DNA of 64,000 bases, from positions 10,102,501 through 10,166,500 of the forward strand of contig NC_080560.1 of assembly GCF_030253575.1 (NCBI RefSeq), given 5' to 3'. Made by a program: the position numbers and the translations under genes. Every line of letters begins with the position of its first letter. Within the stretch, counting starts at the first letter, position 1. Positions 56,826-64,000 of the stretch are shown one piece after another. The notes beneath the pieces were generated by a model, which saw only the letters and a list, made by a program, of their open reading frames with translations, was not told the DNA's origin and did no database searches. The stretch is from Rhododendron vialii (lineage: Eukaryota > Streptophyta > Magnoliopsida > Ericales > Ericaceae).

Positions 56826-58529
56826 ATGTTAAAGTTGATGCTTGCTTGCTGTAAGGTGTACATATCTGAAAGCCGAAACAGGGTTGCCCTTGATTCAATT
56901 GAACAAGCTGCCAAACTATTCCCACAAGCTGCCATAATCAACAAGTTTGAAGATGAGACTTATAATAGAGTTGGTTACACCCTTGTCTCCAAGGTAACCC
57001 CAGAGCCATCTTCGGGCATGTGTCCTCTAAAGACTACTGTCTTTGCCATGGTTAAAGCTGCTTTTGAAGCCGTTGACCTTGAGTCGCACCATGGAAGTCA
57101 TCCTCGGCTTGGGGTTGTGGACCATATATGTTTTCACCCCTTGGGTAGTACTTCTCTGGACCGGACAGCAGCGCTGGCAAAATCCTTGGCAGCTGATATT
57201 GGCTCCATTCTGCAAGGTTTGCTCCCTTAGAATACTGATTCAAAATTCTGGAATAATAGAACAAATAATTTGGTTGTCCAACTACTTTTTGCACGTTGAG
57301 TGACCAGGATTTGGAGATTTAGACATTAGCATCTAAGAGGTGCTTGTATCAGAAGGATCTTATTGGAAGCTCTCATCAATCTAAGCTGTTTGTGATTAAA
57401 TCTCATATGTAGTAGAATCATGAAATAGTTCTTGTTGGTGCAAATAATCAATCTCTTCTTCATTGACATCGAAATTACTCTAATAGGAAAATTCTCCCCT
57501 AATGTCCTTGTTTTCTTCATTATTTCCTCCCCTTTGTTCTTACATTTGGCAAATTAACTGGTCAAGAAGAAACTAAGAATGCAGAAAACAAAACTGCTGG
57601 TGCATTATCTCCCAATCACCTTACTAAATTCTGGTCATGCCAATCTTGCAATACCATATTGAATATGGGAAGGGAAGACTAGTAGTGTCTTATTTAACCA
57701 CTTAACAAGTTTCGTTTTTGTTTATTAGCATGTAGTTGGTGATTTATTGATGAGTCCGATAGTACCATGAGGAGTTTCCTGTGAGAAATTTGCTGATTCA
57801 GATTTCACGAATCTCACTTGATCAGGACCAAAAAAAAAAAAGATATCATGCACAATCCAATGCATTTTATCATGTATCAGTTTCAATACAAATTCTAATA
57901 CTAAGGTTGATTTGAGTACCGATCAATTTTCCTTTGGTTTTGTATATGTCTTTGTTTATTGAGTTATTTGTGTCCCTGCTGATATTGAATATAGTGAGCC
58001 TGCAGTGCCGTCTTTCCTTTATGGAGCAGCCCACAAAGAGGGAAGAACACTTGATTCAATCAGACGGGAGCTGGGCTATTTCAGGCCCAATTTTACCGGA
58101 AACCAATGGGCAGGAGGACCAAAATCAGAGCTCTTGCCACTGAAACCAGATGAGGGTCCAACTCATGCAGTTCAAGCGAAGGGTGTCGTCGTAATTGGAG
58201 CAACCCCATGGGTCGATAACTACAATGTTCCAGTCTACTCTACCGACATTGGCCTGGTTCGTAGAATCGCTAAAAGGGTAAGTGGGAGAGGTAAAGGACT
58301 TCCATCTGTCCAAGCCATGGCACTTGCTCATGGTGAAGATGTGATTGAGGTAGCCTGTAATTTGTTGGAACCAAGTGAGGTTGGAGGTGATTTGGTTCAG
58401 CTTGAAGTGGAGAGGATTGCAGGAGAAGAGGGTTTGGCTGTGAGGAAGGGCTATTATACTGATTTTTCTCAGGAAAATATAATTCAAAGTTATTTGCAGT
58501 TGGATTTTCACAGAGGACAGAGAGAATAG
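56826..58529 (+). CDS. Formiminotransferase-domain protein (folate-binding)
   Basis: Two coding exons, 56826-57216 and 58006-58529, 304 residues, GT-AG intron in phase 1. The protein matches the formiminotransferase N- and C-terminal subdomains: VYISESRN near 11, FEDETYNRVGYTL near 40, HGSHPRLGVVDHICFHPLG near 90 (the histidine-rich active-site block), then FLYGAAHKEGRTL after the splice, and GVVVIGATPWVDNYNVP. Animal FTCD transfers a formimino group to tetrahydrofolate in histidine breakdown; plants keep a stand-alone version (Arabidopsis At2g20830 is the likely relative, from memory) of uncertain substrate. There is no cyclodeaminase domain. An upstream exon ends at a CAG acceptor (56,802) and could extend the N-terminus in frame (VYEERLRE); the start used here is the first in-frame ATG. 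A short out-of-frame ATG (56,806) lies just before it. Confidence 0.88.
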
Positions 58530-59936
58530 AAAAAGCTACTCGTCCATGCATTACTCTGACAAAATCAGTAGGTTCTATCTTTGGGAGAAAATTCAGAAAA
58601 TACCAAACTCTGAAGTAGGAGATTGATCTGTTTGTAATGTTGTTGATATTCATTCCTCTTTCCACAGGAAGGTTGGCTCAAGTGAAAACCCCCTCTTTTT
58701 CAATCTAGTGTGAAAATTATCTTGAGATTTAAACAAAAGAGAAAATCTTTCCTTACGGAAGTTTCCATGATTAACTGTTTACGGAGCAACATCCAGCGTG
58801 TCCAAAGTGCATTGGACGGTTAACTCTTTTCCGGAAAAATTTCATAAAAATTCGGACCGCCTGCCGAAATGGACAGCTAAGATTGTTGAGCTCCGCAAAT
58901 GGCTTATTTACGGCTTCTCTGTGAATAAGCCAATCTCTAAACAAAAGTAATACTAACAACAATTTTACATGAATGTAGGTTTGATAAACGAGCTGAATGA
59001 GTCTAGCATATAATTGTTTAAAGTTGATCTGAAGATTGAATGAGCTTTACAGATTTGTGCAAGCTTTACCTTGTTTAGGCAGTGAGCCGATTACATAAGA
59101 GCTTTAATCGGATTGATTATGAATAGATCTCCATTAGTTTAAATTGTTTTTATAAAGTACCTTATAAGCCGAACTAGTCGAGTATTAGTTCATTCAAGCT
59201 TGATATGAATTTAACAAGCTTTCAAGAAATTCAAAATTAGTACTATGTTAACGTACCATTTGATCATGGGCTTAACAAAGCTACCACTAGTTCGAGCTCA
59301 AAGTATCTTTGATTCGGGTTTTTTTTCCCCTAAATAGAATGACTTTGGTCGTTGTGAGCCGTTACTTAAATTCGGGATGAAAGTAAGAAATCAAAAACCA
59401 TTGGGTACACCAAAATGATTCCGAGACGTTCGATTTATTAATTAAGAATATGTTTTTAAGAGACGTAAAAAATTCATCTAAATCGAATATCGGCAATGAT
59501 TTGATTTTATTCATTCAATTTTTGGTTCCTTTATTCGCATAGACTAAAAGCAGAATGAATTGATCAAACACTTAGAGCAAGTACACCAGAAGAGCAAAAG
59601 AGGCGAAAAAGTTATTTTACCTAATCAAAGTGAGAAATCTTCTGCTACAGCAGCGTAGGCAAACAGCCCAGTAGAGTGCCTTTGTGAACAGTTCTTCGCT
59701 TCTTCTACCTAAGAACTGTTCACCCGGTTCTCATAGTTTATTCTTTTTCTTCTCTCTCTCTCTCCAAGGAAGGAAGAAATGGGTCTGGAAGGATGTAGAA
59801 AGGTTTGGATTTGGAACGATCGATTTCGATCTCGCCGATCAAAACATGCATCGCCCAATTCTGGCAAGACCAGTCAACATGGGTGGCAAAAAAATGTCTG
59901 GGAGTAGATGAAAACTAGGTTCGTCCATGTATATCA

Positions 59937-59977
<41 letters not shown>

Positions 59978-60022
59978 GTATACAGTATCGTATATAAGCC
60001 TGCGTATAAATTTGTGGTTCCT
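58530..60022. other. Intergenic DNA with MITE remnants
   Basis: About 58,775-58,910 is a degraded inverted-repeat element (ttacggagcaacatcc and, inverted, ttgcggagctcaacaa). A TA microsatellite lies at 59,947-59,971. The 75-codon frame at 59684-59911 has no recognisable feature. No gene is called. Confidence 0.45.
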
Positions 60023-60600
60023 TGATGTAGAACACGTGGAGGCCCAATTCCATGATCAGCTGGACCGAGCCAAGCCCCGAAAGTCCAAACGATGTTTAAT
60101 TTCAGATTACCCAAATTGGTTAAATTCGGACGAGCTCGGAATAGGCCCAAACTTGGTGGGCTGACTTAATTTTGCGCTCCGGTCAATACTCATGAACCTT
60201 AAGTTGATGATCGATGGTGCTTTTCGGCTTAATTCCTTGGTTTAGGCCTTCAATTGCGTTATTTTGCCGTTTTAGGAAAGATTTGTTTCGTTAATAACTC
60301 TTAGACCGTAATTCCTTTTAAGTTGATTCTTTTTGGGAAAGTCTTGTTTTTCTTTCCCGTTTTCAGTTTTAGGAAAAGCCCCAAATTATGACACTTTTTA
60401 TTTTCCAAGTTTATTTTTAGGGTTTCTAGGGTTTCAGCCTATTTAAGGGTTTGTAACCTAGAGTTTAGGTAGCTTTTTGATCAATAATATTCAGAGATTC
60501 TCTCTCTTTTTCTTGTGCGCAAGATTTGCTCGTTGCGACGAGTTGTTTATCTCATTTGGACTAGTACGCTTACTAGTCTCTCGTGAATTCCGCTGCGTCA
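60023..60600 (+). repeat. 5' LTR of the Gag-only element
   Basis: 578 bp, TG...CA. TATA-like motif tatttaag at about 60,440, followed by gtttgtaacc and a long pyrimidine run. Ends gctgcgtca directly before the primer-binding site. Confidence 0.75.
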
Positions 60601-60602
60601 AG

Positions 60603-60614
60603 TGGTATCAGAGC
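60603..60614 (+). other. Primer-binding site of the Gag-only element
   Basis: TGGTATCAGAGC, initiator tRNA-Met type, two bases after the LTR. Confidence 0.85.
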
Positions 60615-60632
60615 AAGGCTTTGCCTGGTTCG

Positions 60633-62168
60633 ATGGCACCAAACAAAGTTGAAGACACACCCATTGACGTTCGTTGCGGTGAAGTATTTAACAGGACTCG
60701 CACTAAGGGATTTGCCCATGGTCAATCTGTTAAACGCAAAGTTGATAGGAACCGCGTTGAGGGATTTGCCCGCAACCAACCTATAAATCAAAACGTCTCC
60801 GGAAGATATTCTTATTATCAACTTGATAGTGAGGATGAATTTGAAGACGAGTTATTTGAGGATTATTATGGATATCAGTCGAATAAGCGACATTCAAGGT
60901 TTGAAGGGTTTTACCGCACAGATGACGACTTTTCAACTTTTCAGGTACAACCAATAATTTCTAGTTTTAATGGGTATTGCCATCCTGAGAATTTAATTTA
61001 TTGGTTTCATAAAGTTGATAAGTTTCTTGAGTATATGGAAATTTCGGAAGAAAAGGAAGTTAGATACGTGACTTGTAAATTACAAGGCTATGCTTCTAGA
61101 TGGTGGAAGCAATTGCAATATAATCGGGAGCGCCAGTATAAACAACCAGTCAAGACATGGCTCAGGATGAGACGATTGATGAGTGATAGATTTCTTCAAT
61201 CGCATCATGGTCAGATGTTATATGAAGAGTATCGAAGAAATCTTGAGTCCAAGCGATTGTCCCGAGATAATCTTGGGTTGTCTTATTCTTTTTCAAGTAA
61301 TAAAAATTATACCGTTGCGGCTACTGAAAACTCGAGGGACACATCATTGAGACTGTTGGGTTCGGGTCACTCAAAGCGTCAACAAACCGATAAAAATCTT
61401 TCAATCTCAGATTCACCACGTTCCAGCTATTATGATGGATATGAGATCGCAGAAGAGGAAGGAGATCGAGTTGAACTAGAGGAGGTGATATTTGTTGAGC
61501 CCAACATCGAAGAAACAGTGGAGGTCAATGTTGAATGCAGTCATTGTGGGCACATTGAAGCTGACGGTAAAGAGAAATTTGACATTGGTATTAGCGAAAA
61601 AGAGGAAACTATAATTGAAGTTGATAATAAAAAAAATGGTATCGATGTTGGTGATCAAGTTGTTGATGACCAAAATAATTGTCCATTAGAGGTGGTTGAT
61701 ACTAATATTAGTGTCAATGAGGAGATTTTGGTTAGCGACATTGACGAAAGTAAATTGGTGTCCGAAAAAGTAGATTCAAAAGATTTAGCCAACGATCATG
61801 TCGAAGAATACATTCATGGAAAGGATTCAAAACATGATTGCGGGCAAAGCAGAATTAATGATGCTAATTTTGTCGATTTTCTTGGTGTGCAACAATTTGA
61901 TTGGGTTCCGAACATTCGTCTAATACATCTTGTTAACAATTTGAAATACGAAGAGAAAAGATCATTGCATAAATACTTTTCTTTAAATGATTTTTGGAAG
62001 ACGAACAAGAGGTTGAAGTATTCCAAATATTTATTTCTTTGGAATGGAAGATGGCAAGTTTCTAATGAGAACTCAAGGTCGAGTTCTTTTGAAGAAAAGG
62101 AGACTGATGTAGGACAAAAATGGAGAATTTTTGTATTTTATTTTTATTGTTTTAAAATAAGATTTTGA
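60633..62168 (+). CDS. Gag-like protein with long acidic C-terminal region
   Basis: 511 residues from the first ATG after the primer-binding site. Residues about 125-205 match the Ty3/gypsy Gag (Retrotrans_gag) core: WFHKVDKFLEYMEI, CKLQGYASRWWKQLQYNR, PVKTWLRMRRLM, QMLYEEYRRNL. It lacks the CCHC zinc knuckle and all enzymes. After a Ser-rich linker comes a strongly acidic stretch (about 270-410, rich in E, D and V), then a compact basic/aromatic end (KYFSLNDFWKTNKRLKY, LFLWNGRWQVSN). The last part overlaps the right LTR. The frame is fully open, unlike the other retroelements in the window, which hints at recent activity or selection. The function of the tail is unknown. Confidence 0.75.
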   Translation: MAPNKVEDTPIDVRCGEVFNRTRTKGFAHGQSVKRKVDRNRVEGFARNQPINQNVSGRYSYYQLDSEDEFEDELFEDYYGYQSNKRHSRFEGFYRTDDDFSTFQVQPIISSFNGYCHPENLIYWFHKVDKFLEYMEISEEKEVRYVTCKLQGYASRWWKQLQYNRERQYKQPVKTWLRMRRLMSDRFLQSHHGQMLYEEYRRNLESKRLSRDNLGLSYSFSSNKNYTVAATENSRDTSLRLLGSGHSKRQQTDKNLSISDSPRSSYYDGYEIAEEEGDRVELEEVIFVEPNIEETVEVNVECSHCGHIEADGKEKFDIGISEKEETIIEVDNKKNGIDVGDQVVDDQNNCPLEVVDTNISVNEEILVSDIDESKLVSEKVDSKDLANDHVEEYIHGKDSKHDCGQSRINDANFVDFLGVQQFDWVPNIRLIHLVNNLKYEEKRSLHKYFSLNDFWKTNKRLKYSKYLFLWNGRWQVSNENSRSSSFEEKETDVGQKWRIFVFYFYCFKIRF

Positions 62169-62538
62169 TTAGGAATATTTTCGTTTAGGTTAGAATTATT
62201 AACTTTCCGTATTCGGTTTGATTTTGATTTTTGCCTTTATTAGGATTCTTGGTCTACAAGAATTAAGATTTTATTTTAATTAATTAGGAAATATGTTTTA
62301 TTTAATGCCGCTTGTTTTGGCATGATTTATTATTTCTTTTACGGTAGGATTTTTAGGGTTAGGATCTTATAAAAATGGCTGTAACCTATTCAATTATTCA
62401 ACTTTTAAAACTTTTATCAATAATATTACAGACTTTATCTTTTTCTCTTGAGGATTCAAGAACTGCTCGTGGCTACGAGTACCTATCATTTGTTTGATTA
62501 GTACGCAACTAATCTCTTTGTTATTTCCGCTGCGTTCA
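62105..62538 (+). repeat. LTR at the junction of the two gypsy-type units
   Basis: 434 bp beginning TGATGTAGGACAAAAATGG after a good polypurine tract and ending ccgctgcgttca. Its last 120 bases match the end of 60023-60600 (atcaataatatt, tagtacgc.a.ta.t, tccgctgcgt) but the rest is poorly alignable. The next bases (acggtaattt) are not a primer-binding site. Confidence 0.65.
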
Positions 62539-62552
62539 ACGGTAATTTACAG

Positions 62553-64000
62553 ATGGAGGAGTTTCTTGACTGGGTTTCAGAGGTTGAGAGGTTCCTTAAT
62601 ATGATGGAAATTCCCGAGTCAAAGCAAGTAAAGATGGTCGCTTATAAACTAAAGAGCGGCCCTGCAGTTTGGTGGGACCAATTGCAGGCGAGACGACGGA
62701 GGCAAGGAAAAGAGTCTGTGACAACATGGCGCAGAATGAAACAACTTATGATGGAGAGGTTTTTGCCGTCTGACTATGACCAACATCTGTTCCGGTCATA
62801 CTAGAACTGTTCACAGGGATCTAGGTCTGTTTTTGATTACACGACTGAATTCAATCGACTCTCAGAACGTAATAATCTGAGTGAGACTGAAGGTCAGTGC
62901 GTAGCGAGGTACATGAACGGGTTGAAGCCTTCAATTCAGGACAGGATAAAATTGCAGCCTGTTTGGGAAGTTGACGAAGCCCTTAACTTGGCGATTAAAG
63001 CCGAACAGATGGAGCGTAAACCAACCAATTCAGGGTACCGTCGAGAGTCGTTCGTTCCTGCTGCTGATAAGGGAAAAGAGAAACAACCAACAGTGCCTTC
63101 TTTTCAACCTAAGGTTACAGTTGGTGGTGGTTCTAAATTTGGAGGAGCTAATCAAGCAGGTAGCTCCAATAACAGAAACGTGACTAAAGCCCCTAATCCA
63201 TATGCCAAGCCATTTGGGGATAAGTGTTTTCGGTGTAGCAAGCCTGGACACCGCTCCAATGAGTGTCCAGATCGGAAGGTGGGCCTGGTAGAAGAGGGTG
63301 GCGAAGAAGATGGGCCTGAAGAGGATTGGCCAGAAGAAAATTCTTATGATGTAGATTATGCAGAGGAGGACGGGGAACGAGTGAATTGTGTGGTGCAACG
63401 GGTGTTATTTGCGCCGAGAGCAGAAGGTTCCAATCAATGTCATAACATCTTTCGATCAAGCTGTTCCATCAATCAAAAAGTATGTGACTTGATCGTGGAC
63501 AGTGGGAGTTGTGAGAATTTTGTGGCAAAAAGACTGGTGGACCATCTGAAGTTACCAACCGAACCTCATCCCTCTCCATATAGCATCGGTTGGATAAAGA
63601 AAGGCCCTACGGTGAAGGTAACTGAAATCTGTAAACTTCCTCTTTCAATTGGAAAAATTTATAGATCTGAAGTTATCTGTGATGTAATTGAGATGGATGC
63701 TAGCCATGTACTGTTAGGTAGACCTTGGCAGTTTGATGTTGATATTGTTTATAAGGGTCGTGATAATACTTATAGTTTTAATTGGGAGTCACGTAAGGTT
63801 GTTATGGCTCCTTCCATTCATAAAGAGCCTATCAAACCCCCTAAAATAGAGGGGTCTTCGTTTCTAACAATTGCTACTTCCGAAGCTGAGTTTGTGACAG
63901 ATTTCAAGGAGTCGGAACAGGTTTATGCTATGGTGGTGAAGTCTCTGGTTGTGGAGGAAAGGGACAAAGCAAAGATTCTGATAGTTCCTGTACCTAAAAA
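62553..64000 (+). pseudogene. Ty3/gypsy gag-protease frame, runs off the window
   Basis: One frame from the Gag core ([41 protein letters not shown]) through a zinc knuckle CFRCSKPGHRSNEC (63225-63266) to an aspartic protease with DSGS (63498-63509) and LLGRPWQFD, still open at 64,000. It is interrupted once, by TAG at 62802-62804. The N-terminal part of Gag and the primer-binding site are missing: the LTR runs almost straight into the Gag core, indicating an internal deletion. Reverse transcriptase and integrase, if present, lie to the right of the window. Confidence 0.85.

Larger units (their letters stand above)
60023..62538 (+). mobile_element. Gag-only LTR retrotransposon (TR-GAG-like)
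   Basis: 5' LTR 60023-60600 (TGATGTAGAA...GCGTCA), primer-binding site TGGTATCAGAGC at 60603-60614, one Gag-like frame, polypurine tract gaagaaaaggagac at 62091-62104, then an LTR-like block 62105-62538 (TGATGTAGGA...CGTTCA). There is no protease, reverse transcriptase, RNase H or integrase, so it would need another element to move. The two LTRs align well only in their last 120 bases and differ in length (578 and 434 bp); no target duplication is seen. The right LTR therefore probably belongs to, or was exchanged with, the neighbouring element. Confidence 0.7.

Noticed and set aside
57043-57303. Overlapping open frames on both strands in the formiminotransferase exon
   Set aside because: Shadows of the real exon in other frames.
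59684-59911. 75-codon frame before the gypsy-type region
   Set aside because: No motif, CT-repeat leader translated as Ser/Phe/Leu, no splice or family support.
1-64000. tRNA or other small RNA genes
   Set aside because: TGGTATCAGAGC hits are retroelement primer-binding sites; no cloverleaf or promoter boxes were recognised by eye, though a tRNA scan was not possible.

Overview
This is a stretch of plant nuclear genome, from a eudicot. The supports are spliced genes with GT-AG (and one GC-AG) introns, plant-only families (a QWRF protein, an SYP12-type syntaxin, FBA-type F-box proteins), dense plant transposons (copia, gypsy, hAT, MULE, Stowaway, PIF/Harbinger-like MITEs) and a decayed plastid 23S rRNA fragment. 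The species cannot be named from the sequence.

Layout. Positions 1-26,050 hold a tandem segmental duplication. Three copies of one F-box gene (2626-3717, 18763-19842, 24629-25738, all minus strand) each sit in related flanking DNA. Unit 1 starts left of the window and is swollen by two Ty1/copia elements (5151-9871 and 11364 to about 15340, the second with a nested MULE-type insertion). Unit 2 runs from about 15,570 to 23,270 and carries two Stowaway-like MITEs and a hAT-like element. Unit 3 runs from about 23,280 to 26,050. Because the units are paralogous, several transposons have an empty site in a sister unit, so insertions can be ordered relative to the duplication. From 26,050 to 30,200 there is a transposon graveyard of foldback and terminal-inverted-repeat elements and nested small duplications.

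The region 30,200-44,500 is genic: a seven-exon QWRF/AUG8-family microtubule protein gene (30886-35085), a two-exon SYP124-like plasma-membrane syntaxin with a GC-AG intron (36704-37906), and a small spliced mitochondrial membrane protein whose last exon was not resolved (39721 to at least 42762). The region 44,500-52,300 is rearranged. It has a copy of the QWRF upstream region, a hAT element, a broken F-box gene, and a 2.6 kb hAT-like element carrying LTR-like DNA full of short hairpins. It ends with a second copy of the 3' flank of the mitochondrial gene, interrupted by the plastid rRNA fragment. The region 52,300-60,000 holds two intact genes, an LTO1/Yae1-type protein (55135-55545) and a two-exon formiminotransferase-domain protein (56826-58529). 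The window ends in Ty3/gypsy-type DNA: a Gag-only element (60023-62538) abutting a gag-protease reading frame that runs off the end.

The host genes are unrelated housekeeping or cell-biology genes and do not form a pathway. The F-box genes are an expanding family of predicted SCF substrate receptors. No convincing new multi-gene system was found. The most unusual objects are the Gag-only retroelement with a long acidic tail and LTR-internal-LTR-internal arrangement, and the hairpin-rich LTR-like DNA inside the 2.6 kb hAT-like element.
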